From: Pectinophora gossypiella
Lineage: Eukaryota; Arthropoda; Insecta; Lepidoptera; Gelechiidae
Assembly (NCBI RefSeq): GCF_024362695.1
Contig: NC_065405.1
Location: 6,208,672 to 6,272,671 of the forward strand
Reading direction: 5' to 3'
DNA: 64,000 bases
Below, in pieces: positions 1-9,329 of this stretch. Under the pieces are notes generated by a model. It saw only the letters and a list, made by a program, of their open reading frames with translations, searched no databases and was not told the DNA's origin. The position numbers and the translations under genes were made by a program. The stretch's first letter is position 1. Each line of letters begins with the position of its first letter.

Positions 1-295
1 TCGGTGGCGCAGCGGTAAACGCGCTCGGTCTGCGATTGTTGAAGTTAAGCAACTTTCGCAAAGGCTGGTCATAGGATGGGTGACCACAAAAAAAAAGTTT
101 TCATCTCGAGCTCCTCCGTGCTTCGGAAGGCACGTTAAGCCGTTGGTCCCGGCTGCATTAGAAGTCGTTAATATCCATCAATCCGCACTGGGCCCGCGTG
201 ATGGTTTAGGGCCCGATCTCCCTATCCATTCACAGGGAAGGCCCGTGCCCCAGCAGTAGGGACGTTAAAGGGCTGGTGATGATGATGATGACCTG
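1..295 (+). repeat. SINE with tRNA-like head and 5S rRNA-like segment
   Basis: The first ~40 bases look like the A-box half of a tRNA (ggtggcgcagcggtaaacgc). They are followed by two blocks matching the internal promoter region of 5S rRNA: gaagttaagcaact, and ggatgggtgaccac about 25 bases later. An A-run, the shared lepidopteran SINE core (gcttcggaaggcacgttaag) and a GATGATGATG tail follow. A second copy lies inverted at about 60004-60215. This copy is in the intron before the terminal exon at 394-531. Repeat status is sure because there are two copies; the 5S assignment is from recalled consensus. Confidence 0.75.
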
Positions 296-393
296 CCCCA
301 AGAATGATATCTAAGAACTTACTATTATGTTTTATAGTGATTGCTATAAGTATTATATTACTTAATTTATGTAATAAGCAATTATCATTTCAG

Positions 394-531
394 ATTATTT
401 ACTTCGGCTGCGGTGTTAGAGTGAAAAATTTAAATACGGTTTTGAAGCCAGGTACCAAAATAGGCAAATCAGAAACTTATGATTCGACAGAAGATGATTC
501 ACTTATTCAGCAATTGAAAAACTTATTTTGA
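394..531 (+). CDS. Terminal exon of a DUF4773-type secreted protein (partial gene)
   Basis: A 45-codon 3' exon opens in phase 0 after the acceptor tttcag ending at 393 and ends with TGA at 529-531. The peptide begins IIYFGCGVRVKNLN and ends in an acidic Ser/Thr-rich tail. It aligns in position and phase with the last exon of the complete paralogue at 6457-6627 (VLFFNCMYMGENIKPEK): hydrophobic start, Phe-x-Cys, then a Lys/Pro-rich stretch. The earlier exons would lie to the left of the window. DUF4773 proteins are secreted, cysteine-containing arthropod proteins of unknown function. The two genes therefore look like head-to-tail tandem duplicates. An open frame starts at 304, but its first 30 codons are intronic by this reading. 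Confidence 0.7.
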   Translation: MIYFGCGVRVKNLNTVLKPGTKIGKSETYDSTEDDSLIQQLKNLF

Positions 532-787
532 AACCTCATAATAGTTATTTATATTCATAAATCATATTTTGGTCAAATAGTGCGTTTTAATTTTGTGCGT
601 CAGCGTAATCAAAATTGGAACTATCGGGTATTTGAAATAAAAAAAATCCCCGTAACCGAAACCGATTAAAGTTTCAGATACTTTCTAAATATGTGTGTTA
701 TCAGTTATAGGGCATATGACACTACCCAATGCGTAACCGAAACTTTATTCACGTAACATCATGGATATATCTGACAGAGTTCACAAA

Positions 788-851
788 AAAAAAATATAAC
801 TATGACTCACACTTACTGGTAAGTAAGTGTGAGTCATAGTTATATTTTTTT
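788..851. repeat. Perfect 29-bp inverted repeat with 6-base loop
   Basis: Arms 788-816 and 823-851 are exact reverse complements (core tatgactcacacttac / gtaagtgtgagtcata) around the loop tggtaa. It lies between the two DUF4773 genes. No other copy was seen in the window. Confidence 0.9.
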
Positions 852-890
852 AAGTAAGTAGGTATACTTACTTATTTATGACAAGTACTT

Positions 891-1212
891 GGAGGTCGTG
901 GTAGCCTAGTTTTAGGTCACAGGTTCGAATCCAGCACAGGCCTAAACCAATGATTGTCTAATTTGTTTACGAATTCATGTTTTTATCATAAATTATTATC
1001 ACGTGCTCAGCGGTGAAGGAAAACATCGTGAGGAAACCCACATTCCCGAGAAATGCATTTTTGGAGGTATGTGACCTAACCTGTATTGGGCTGGTTTTCC
1101 CTTCGCGGGTTGGAAGGTCAGACAGGCAGTCGCTTCTGTAAAAACCCGGACCTGTCACATTTTTAGGTTAGGTAAGCGGACCGTGTGACAAACGGGATAT
1201 TGCTAGGGGGAT
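891..1212 (+). repeat. Family B SINE (tRNA-headed)
   Basis: A head resembling a tRNA 3' half (cacaggttcgaatccagc, a B-box) precedes a body with tcagcggtgaaggaaaacatcgtgaggaaacc and a tail aacgggatattgctaggggg. The A-box half is partly deleted compared with the copy at 27655-27905. Other copies: 39338-39632 (-), 45583-45740 (-) and a fragment at 47300-47450. Confidence 0.75.
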
Positions 1213-1372
1213 AAAAAGGTATAAATATAAGTACTTGGATGTAGATATGTGTGTTATATAATACCAATTAACATTGAACATCTTCCTCGCACTTTTTTGT
1301 TTGTGAGAAGTAAAATTTGTGGTAATATACAAGTATTTAGAGGTACATAATGTAATGCATTCTATTATTATA

Positions 1373-1684
1373 ACTTCTTCTTATCGTGTGGATAATGAGG
1401 TGGATTACCAACCTCATCAACTCTGGTGTCTGGGTTATTATTGCGCCGCCAAAGGCTCCTGACATGACTCATGTACTGACTACGTACTTACATCAGTAAG
1501 TAGCAACCGGGACCAGCGGCTTAACGTGCCTTCCGAAGCACGGATTATCTTACTGTCGAACAATCAGGTGATCAGCCTGTAACTAGGGATAACAAAGTGG
1601 TTTTTGTGATATCCCCACAGGGATTCGAACCCGGGGCCTCCGGATCGTGAGACTAACGCTCTTCCACTGGACCACGGAGGCCGT
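1373..1684 (-). repeat. Family A SINE (tRNA-headed)
   Basis: On the minus strand the copy starts with ggcctccgtggtccagtgg (A-box half) and cgggttcgaat-type B-box sequence. The common SINE core (gcttcggaaggcacgttaag) and a ~100-base tail ending tatgatagaagaag-like follow. It lies just upstream of the complete DUF4773 gene. At least eight further copies or fragments occur in the window. Confidence 0.85.
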
Positions 1685-1963
1685 TATTATTATACCCGAA
1701 TAAATTGAAAATAAGTTGTGGTGTAATTAAAATATCCTACCTACCTACTTTTTTAGGTGAGAGATGTGATCATCAAACATTACTTTAATAAAAAATCTCC
1801 AGTTGATTTGTAATCGCAGTACCTAATGAGTGTGAAATTGCATTAGAAGTCAATAAACTAAGTAAAATTGATTGTCTGTCTAGAAAGATGTAAGATATTC
1901 GTAGATAGAACTCTTCATTATATTCGTACTGATTGTGAACAGTAGGTACTAAATGTTATTATT

Positions 1964-4900
1964 ATGAAAAAGTATATAATAATTTGTGCAGTGTTCATAT
2001 TATGTGGAATTCGTCTCAGTTTTGGTAATGTTCTTAATATTAAAGCACCTATTTAGTATCAACTGTAAAGAGATTTAAAAGATGTGTTGCTGTTGCAGTT
2101 TCTTGTCATTTCTTTTCCTAAGTTTTCGTTATACTTGGTGTTAGTGACATCGTAACGAATACTGAGGGGGTTGTTTCAGACCATGATTCTGAGTTAAAAT
2201 CAAGTGGAATTTTCCGTCGCAAAATTTATGATTTTTTTTTTAGTTTTTTTTAAATTATTTTCAATTCTATACTTTTGCGATGGAAAATTCCACTTGATAT
2301 TAACTCAGAATAATCAGATGAATCATCCCTCTCAGTATTCGTTACGATGACACTTACACCCCGTACAAGTACATACGGTAGCCATATAAGTAGGTATGGG
2401 TGTTAGTGACACCGTAACGAATACTGAGGGGGATGGTTCAGACCATGATTCTGAGTTGATATCAAGTGGAATTTCGTGTCAAAAAATTCATGAATTTTTT
2501 CTTTTCTTTTTAATTATTTTCCAATCCATACTTTTGCGACGGAAATTTCTACTTGATATCAACTCAGAATCATGGCCTGAACCACCCCTCAAAGTTTTCG
2601 TTACGATGTCACTAGCACCCTGTATATGTTAGATGAAAATAATGCACTAGGAAACTTAAAGTTACTATAAAATTACAAAAAATATAATAAAGATTATAAA
2701 GTAGTTCGACCAAAAATAAACTTTTACAATTTCAGGACAAAATACAATGGCGACCCAAGACAATGACATCGCACGTCGTTACTTAGAAACAACAGATGAT
2801 ATAATAGATAAAAATCATTTCGTAAATCTATACAGAATGAAGGACAGTTTTACGGTATAGTATAATAACTTACTTACCTAATTTTAAGCATAATTACAAA
2901 AACACTGGTGCTAATTCCTGCAGACGCCATTTGTGTTAAGTTATACTGTCATTTTCTTATACGCTGAAAAAGAATAAAGATAAAATTTATGGAACACACG
3001 TCAATTTTAAGCATAAATCTAAAACAACCGTCTAAAAATTTTACATCGGCCAATAACCCGACAGAATTAAGTAGACATCACGTCAAACGGATTGCATACC
3101 AGCGAGATGTCTATTTTATACGCTCGGACTATTCATTCGTTTTAAAATTAACTTGTCGACAATCATCCGTCCCTTTCCTTTTCGGCGGATAAGAAAATTA
3201 TGTGTAACTTAAAATAAAATTAGGACATGTCTGCAGGAATCGGGGCCACTAGGTATATACTTATGACCCTAAGGATTAATACATAATAAGCAGGTTATAC
3301 TTAAACATAATAAGGTTTGGCCAACCCCGCATGGCATGGAATAGAACTCATGGTAGAGATTTCTTATACAGAAAAGTACACCGACTTTTGTTTTTTGTTT
3401 CCGTTTTTATTAATGCATTGCTAGGGAATTTCACTGGGTCGAAGATAAATTATAAAATGCTTATCCAGAAATAGAAGCCAGTCTAAGATGATTAAAAATC
3501 AATCTCATCTTACTTTTCGACTTATTTTCGAATTTTATTTATGAATTAAGTAACAATGAGTACCTATGAAGTTTGACCGCTTTTATGGATGATTTGATGT
3601 CGCAGGAAAGTATTTCCCTTCAAAGAAACTTTCGTTTTGACGTTACTTATAAAGTATCTCATTTGACTAGGCAACCTATTGCATATTTTTTTCTTTTTAT
3701 GATATTTTTATATTTCAGTCAGGCAGGAGGTGGTTCAACAAAAATATTCTGCGGTTGAATTTCTTAGGGGGCCCCTGCGATTGTTATAAATTACAATGCG
3801 AATGCACTAGCACATTTCATTTTCACGGGTTTAATAAAAAAAGTAAGTACTGATTTTTGGTAAGACAACACATACATAAACTCACGCCTATTTCCCACCG
3901 GGGTAAGCAGAGACTATAGAATTCCATTTGCTTCGATCCTGACTCGCTTGTCTTGCTTCCTCTACAAAAAGAAAACAACTGTTTGATAAGGAAAACTCGC
4001 CTAATAATTGTGTGATAACCTAGTGATAACATAAACAGCCTATTAGGTCCCACAGGCCTGTCCGCAATCAACCGGAAGAGGAATGGAACGTAGGTACTCT
4101 ATTGTGTGATACCTACACCTAATTTTAGGATAAAAGTTTTAAACGCTATTGCTCTTTTATTGCTATTCAACTTTATGGCAACGTCATAATAACGTGAACT
4201 TTATGTTTACAGCTGTGATAACGTTAGTGTATGATCCAAACACCACAATAGTTACGATGACTGTTCGTTTGGGGCAAAAAATTGCACATACTGACTCTTT
4301 TAAAGGTATGTATTATTGTGGACGTACCTAAAAGTACCTACATTATGATTCAAGTGAGCTACGATGGTTATTACTGCAACCTCCTCCGAATACGAGATGT
4401 ATTGGTTCGGGATGGTACTGAAAAGTATCGAGATTCTGACGACTCTACTTCTTCTTCTTCTATCGTGTGGGTTGTGAGGTGGATTACCAACCTCATCAAC
4501 CCTGGTGTCAGGGTTATTATTGAGCGGTCAAAGGCCTCTGACATGGCTCATGTAATGACTACGTACTTACACCAGTAAGTAGTAACCGAGACCAATGGCT
4601 TAACGTGCCGTCCTAAGCACGGATCATCTTACTCGGACTTCGGACAATCAGGTGATCAGCCTGTAATGTCCTAACCAAACTAGGGATCACAAAGTTATTT
4701 TTGTGGTATGTCCCTACATACATATTCAATCTACGGTAGTAGTAAATCTATGCTGTTGTCTTAAATGTTATAATACCGGGTGAGAGCCCTCAGCGCATTT
4801 GTCTGGCCAAGTAGTTAATGCTATTTGCGATAAATCCACAATAAGTCACTTCAAAAAAACTTCAAGACCATGTCAATGTGACATTTCTTATACAAAACAG

Positions 4901-6627
4901 GGATAGCATGATCTTGAGGGCAGTTCAGTATGATGCAAAGTATACACTTTGGTACCATGTCACATTAACTTTTTTGACAAATTGAACTGTTAGTCTCACT
5001 AAACGTCAAATATGTTAGTGCGACAGAGTCCTAAAGTTAAAACATTATACGTATTGCTCATGACTGTACTCCGTGCATTGAAGACTAGATTTTATCTAAG
5101 TACGTATATGTGATTTACTTTGGTTACAGCTAAAGAAGCTGCACCGAGATGTATACCTATTCCGATGCGACATATCGATAAAGGCAAGGTTAAGATTTGC
5201 ATTGGATTTTACAATATGACTATAGTAGGAGGAGCATTACGCGCATGTATGGCGGTTGATAGTAGAATATATAAAACACCCTTAATGGTAAGTCGGAACA
5301 TAATACCTATAATGAGGCGTATAAAGCTTACGTTTGGCCTAGCATCCAATTCATTCGCCTTAGTTTTCAAGTATGTATTAGGAATCCGAATTTTCTTAAA
5401 TAGCCAAGGTCAATAGTCAATATAGATAATATATAGTAAGTATATATAAATATATAGATAATAACGGCCTCCGTGGTCCAGTGGTTGAGCGTTGGGCTCA
5501 CGATCCAGAGGACCCGGGTTCGAATCCCGGTGGGGACATATCACAAAAATCACTTTGTGATCTCTAGTTTAGTTAGGATACTACAAGCTGATCAGCTGAT
5601 TGTCCAAAAAGTAAGATGACCCATGCTTCGGAAGGCACGTTAAGCCGTTGGTCCCGGTTACTAGTTACTGTTGTAAGGAAGTAGTCGTTACATGAGCCAT
5701 GTCAGGGGCCTTTGGCGGCTCAATAGTAACTCTGACACCAGGGTTGATGAGGTTGGTAATTCACCTCACAACCCACACTATAGAAGAAGAAATAGTCAAT
5801 AGGAACCGCGATTTTACGTACCCTCTAAAGTATGGACCAAACCAACTTGAAATGGAAGCTATAAGTACTAAACGGTCGAGTTGTCGACACAAGTATTTAT
5901 CTATAAAATCGAAAATTTGTTCAGGGAATTTAATTTTAAACTATGATAGCAGAGGTGGTTATTATAACCAATATACATACATTAGGACTTAATATTACCC
6001 AATATGTGCTTTAATTACTGTTATTTAAAAAAAAAAATGGAAACCATGTACTTAATGTGGTACCTATCTATGATCCAAATATGAATTCAAACTCATAAAG
6101 TCGAATTCAGTGGTTTAGAGTCCGGGATTCGTATCCGTGGCACTGTGTACGGTCACGAGCACTAATATGTATACACTTTGAAACCATGTCATATTAACTT
6201 TTTGACAAATTAAACCGTAAGTCTCATTAAATGTCAAATATGATAGTGCGACAGGGTTCTAAAGTGGGTACATGCATGATATTGCTCGTGACTGTAAGTC
6301 ACGATTTTTCCGAAGAGGCTATCACGGCCTATTCTTTATGTATATTGATGAGGATTCCTCTTTGACATGTCTATCGATAACATAATCAACAAACTGGTAA
6401 CCGCCTGCGTTCCTGCGTATGACTGTCATTTCTCATGCAATTGTTTATTATTTCAGGTTCTTTTTTTCAACTGTATGTATATGGGAGAAAACATAAAACC
6501 AGAAAAAGCAAAACCCGGTTATCCTAAAGACATGGGACACTCATCCAAAAAGTTTCCTAAAACTGCAAATCCGGTTTATTCGGACTCAGAATCAATTACT
6601 TCGGATTCAACAGACTCAGATGATTAG
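1964..6627 (+). CDS. DUF4773-type secreted protein, six exons, 241 aa
   Basis: Exons: 1964-2024, 2736-2854, 3719-3842, 4213-4305, 5130-5287, 6457-6627. All have GT-AG borders, and the phases 1-0-1-1-0 fit at every junction; the stop is TAG. Exon 1 encodes a hydrophobic signal peptide (MKKYIIICAVFILCGIRLSF). Exon 3 carries a Cys-rich patch (GGPCDCYKLQCEC). Exons 4-5 carry the family core: LVYDP..VTMTVRLG, then APRCIPIP and KICIGFYNMTIVGGALRACM. The last exon has FFNCMYMG and a Ser/Asp-rich C-terminus. The order of Cys motifs around a C-x-P-x-P element is what I recall for DUF4773, an insect secreted family with no known biochemical role. The gene is the downstream tandem partner of the exon at 394-531. 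Introns carry SINEs and MITEs. Exon borders are inferred by eye; there is no transcript support. Confidence 0.78.
2135..2630. repeat. Family F palindromic MITE, dimer
   Basis: Two palindromic ~230-bp elements (about 2135-2366 and 2394-2630) sit head to tail. Each begins ggtgttagtgacatcgtaacga and ends with its inverted form (cgttacgatgtcactaacacc). Internal inverted blocks are ctgagttgatatcaagtggaa and its complement. The ~30-base linker (gtacatacggtagccatata) recurs in the dimers at 24515-24988 and 30595-31066. The pair lies in intron 1 of the DUF4773 gene. Confidence 0.8.
2909..3250. repeat. Family K palindromic MITE
   Basis: The ends are inverted: attcctgcagacgccat at the left and tctgcaggaatcgggg at the right. 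Inner inverted blocks include taagttatactgtcattttc and the ctttccttttcggcggataa motif. A second copy is at 34903-35282 and a right-end fragment at about 25300-25375. It lies in intron 2 of the DUF4773 gene. Confidence 0.7.
3430..3685 (+). repeat. Family J repeat next to exon 3 acceptor
   Basis: Shared blocks are aagataaattataaaatgc, agaaatagaagccagtctaag, a Cys/Phe-like cttt-cgttttgacgtt block and tctcatttgactagg. The closest relative is at 11890-12072; shorter relatives are at 10375-10620, 14660-14895 and 60845-61078 (inverted). It ends about 35 bases before the acceptor at 3718. Confidence 0.6.
3866..3968 (-). repeat. RTE-like LINE 3' fragment
   Basis: On the minus strand it matches the C-terminal coding end seen better at 62785-63040 (gtgtcaggatcgaagcaaatggaa..), followed by a catacataaactcacgcc block. 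It is only ~100 bases long and lies in intron 3 of the DUF4773 gene. Similar pieces are at 33426-33605, 45945-46035 and 48345-48440. Confidence 0.6.
4445..4716 (-). repeat. Family A SINE, head lost
   Basis: The tail (cttcttctatcgtgtgggtt) and core (cggcttaacgtgcc) are present, but the copy stops at tgtggtatgtccct, so the tRNA-like head is missing. Intron 4 of the DUF4773 gene. Confidence 0.75.
4935..5069 (+). repeat. Family E MITE, left end decayed
   Basis: Carries the family blocks tatacactttggtaccatgtcaca, ttttttgacaaattgaa and gtgcgacagagtcctaaagt, and ends attgctcatgactgta, which is the inverted form of the usual left end (acggtcacgagca). Other copies: 6150-6296, 17870-18013, 33605-33750, 51845-52003. 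Confidence 0.65.
5466..5800 (+). repeat. Family A SINE, full length
   Basis: Complete copy: ggcctccgtggtccagtgg head, cgggttcgaatcccggtggg B-box region, gcttcggaaggcacgttaag core, and an atgagccatgtcaggggcc tail ending tatagaagaagaaat. It lies in intron 5 of the DUF4773 gene. The open reading frame running from 5699 through it is not a gene. Confidence 0.85.
6150..6296 (+). repeat. Family E MITE
   Basis: ~147 bp with inverted ends: acggtcacgagcac on the left, gctcgtgactgta on the right. Internal blocks are shared with the four other copies. Intron 5 of the DUF4773 gene. Confidence 0.7.
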
Positions 6628-6667
6628 TCAAAAGTATAGAATTTCAAATAATTAAAAAAAAAACAAA

Positions 6668-6766
6668 TCATAATTCTGAGTTAACATTTCATCATTAACT
6701 CAGAATCATGGTCTGAATAATCCCCCTCAGTATTCGGTACGATATCACTAACACTCTATATAAAAT
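6668..6766. repeat. Family F half-element
   Basis: Only the right arm of the F palindrome is present (aactcagaatcatggtctga.. to cactaacac), just after the DUF4773 stop codon. It may form part of that gene's 3' UTR. Confidence 0.6.
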
Positions 6767-6769
6767 AGT

Positions 6770-8750
6770 CGATCCGTTTTGCCGTGCCGATCCTACCTAC
6801 TATAGAAGCACTGTGTGAAATAAAAATAAACAAGTATTGTTATGCATAGTTTTTTATTGTATGTACACTTACCACTTATTTGACAAAATTTTTAAACTAA
6901 TGCTACTCTAGACATCTATATTATTGTTTTGTTGTTGAATTTTGGGGAAAAAAGCATCATAGAAGCATAGAAAAAAGTGAGCAACATTAATTTCCATTTT
7001 TTTTTTTTTTGGTTTGGTTTTCCCCGAAGGGTAAGGCAAAGGGAACTATGCCCATACAGCCATGTCTGACGTATTTTTTTTTCTTGATGATTAATGAAAT
7101 GGTGAAAGGTGATGAATGATGATGATGAAACCTAAGCCCCCACCCTCGGAGTAGACTCCTACTCCGAACCCCAAACGAATTAACTCAAAAGTCCGCATAA
7201 ACTTTTGAGCTATGAAGCGGCTTCCTAGCACGAAGCGAAAATAGGCAGATACACTTTGTTTATTGAATACTCCAATGTAATAACACTCGCGAATGTCTTC
7301 CGACTAACTTAATGCGATCATTAACCACAAAACACCACTTCGTATTAATTATTTAGATTATTCAATGAAGAAAGCAACTGTCCCGTTCCCGTTTCCCGCT
7401 AAAAAGCCTCCATTAATTTCCAGTTCCTGGCTGTATAGCAAAGGGAGTATGTGCCAATGTGTAGATTAAAAAAGTATGTAAAAAATCTGACAGTTGTAGA
7501 TAGAGTGAATTTTTGTTCGGGTTTCACAAAAAGGCGAATTTTAGTTTTGTTTCTATAGATTCACCTAAAACAAATGGTAATTTAACTTTTCTATATCTTA
7601 AGTTCCCAAGTCCGCTTTTCTAATGGGTGATAATTACAGTTATTATGACGGTGACGGGTTAGTAGTAGATGTGCCTCTTTGTAGCTTGTTTTACCTATAA
7701 CGTATAATGATTGTGGTTTTTAATGTTGAATCTACATATTGTGTACGAAAATGAATATTTCACATTAATAATTCGCTTTTGGTGTTGACATTTTCACATA
7801 ACCTCTTCCAAGTTGATCAACAATAACCTACACCACACAGCATAGAATACTATCTATATTTTACTGTAAATACACTAAATCATTACCTACACCTTTGTAG
7901 TACTATAATTTATGAAGAATACATTCTATAGTGTTAAACATAATGTGATTAGATTGACAATCTCATATCTGTAAGCAACACAAAAACCAAGTCAATTTAA
8001 GCCATGCAATATTATAACAAGTTCTACTTTGAAATGTCAAATAGGATAGTTACAAAACACCTTCAGCTCTAAATAAATATATTACTTTTGACCAGAACTA
8101 ACATACTGTGTGTTGCAATCGCTATGATTTTCGTTCAAGACAGTAAGGTACTTGACAGATTTTTTTCTTGCACTTGCATAAACTTGCATAATCTGCAAAC
8201 TGCTTTTCAATGTCCCATGCTGGAGAAATTAATGGTTGCAGTCAGTGGTGGGTCAATACTCCATCCTAATCTAATTAAATGGTATTTCTATGTAGTTTGT
8301 ATGGTACTAGTACAGTTTTATGACATAGTGTTTGTATATTGCAGATGGCTGTATGTATTTAATTTTCCAATTTGTGTCTCTTTTGAAACAATACTGATAA
8401 TTAGGTACTTACAAAATTTTCTATACTTTGTGGGTAACCATTTTGTTGGATCATTAATGTTGTCTTTTTTAAATATGTTTATTTTTCCCGTTTCTTAAAT
8501 TTTATATTTATTATTTCTTGAATATGTTTGTGTGGTGTTGTATAATATATTATGTATTATAATATTAACATATTTAAGTGCTTAATTTTTTTATGGTTGG
8601 ATTGAGACAATTAAATTACAATCTTATTATTCCCGATGTTGAGAATGAAAGGGTTCTATAATGATTACTTTTTTATCAATCTACTTACTTCTAACCTAAC
8701 TTCTAAAATACTTTTGAAGTTTGATCATATTTCTAACTGTGTATTTAAAA
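6770..8750. other. Intergenic stretch, no gene seen
   Basis: AT-rich DNA between the DUF4773 gene and NAA35. The block at about 7000-7340 (gttttccccgaagggtaagg, gactcctactccgaacccc) resembles a dispersed lepidopteran repeat from memory, but has no second copy here. An open frame at 8088-8498 has low-complexity hydrophobic content and no recognisable motif, so I do not call it a gene. Confidence 0.5.
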
Positions 8751-8754
8751 GGTA

Positions 8755-8926
8755 GGTTTAACCTCGTAAAAAGGCCACATCGAAGCAATTCATCTAACAA
8801 AGCAATATTTAAATTTGACATTTGCACATATAAAAGGGAGTGTGCAATCCAAACAAATATCAAATAGCAATATTGCTTTCCTAGGTGAATTGCTTTAATG
8901 TGGCCTTTTTAACCCCCTGGTTTTCC
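8755..8926. repeat. Family G palindromic MITE
   Basis: Inverted ends aaaaaggccacatcgaagcaa / ttgctttaatgtggcctttt. Relatives are at 9505-9660 and, partly, 60615-60755. It lies ~400 bases upstream of the NAA35 start codon. Confidence 0.65.
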
Positions 8927-9329
8927 AGAAACAATAGTTAAACAATAGAATTTGGATTTAAAAAGGACATTGGGTCTTATAACCTTAAGCTGTTACAGTG
9001 TAAGAGGGTAAATGTACCTATATTTATTTGTACAGAGGTGCTCAAATTATTGTGAATGTAATTGTTCATTCTGTCTGGCAAAAAAAGCTTTTTAGTTTAA
9101 TAACTCTAAAATAGTGTCATCCTTTACTTTGTCCCATATGACAGTTACTGAGATTGGTAATCCACTCCACAACCTACACAATAGAAGACCCTTTCAGCTC
9201 TCTTTCTGTTTCGGCTTTGACGTTCAGTGAAAGTGAAAGATAGTGTTAGTTTCAGAACTATGAACCTAAGCTATGTATACTTCAACATGGCAGAATCTGT
9301 ATAATTTGATGACATTTTAACACAGGGCC

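Noticed and set aside
5466..5540. tRNA gene candidates (here and at 17467, 27655, 33005, 63218)
   Set aside because: A- and B-box sequences are present, but each is followed by a repeated SINE body and the acceptor stem does not pair, so these are SINE heads.
5699..5992. Possible extra exon of the DUF4773 gene
   Set aside because: Most of the frame is SINE tail, and the rest is out of phase with the exon 5 to exon 6 join, which already fits the family.
8088..8498. 136-codon open frame
   Set aside because: Hydrophobic, low-complexity translation in AT-rich DNA, no motif, no splice or promoter context.
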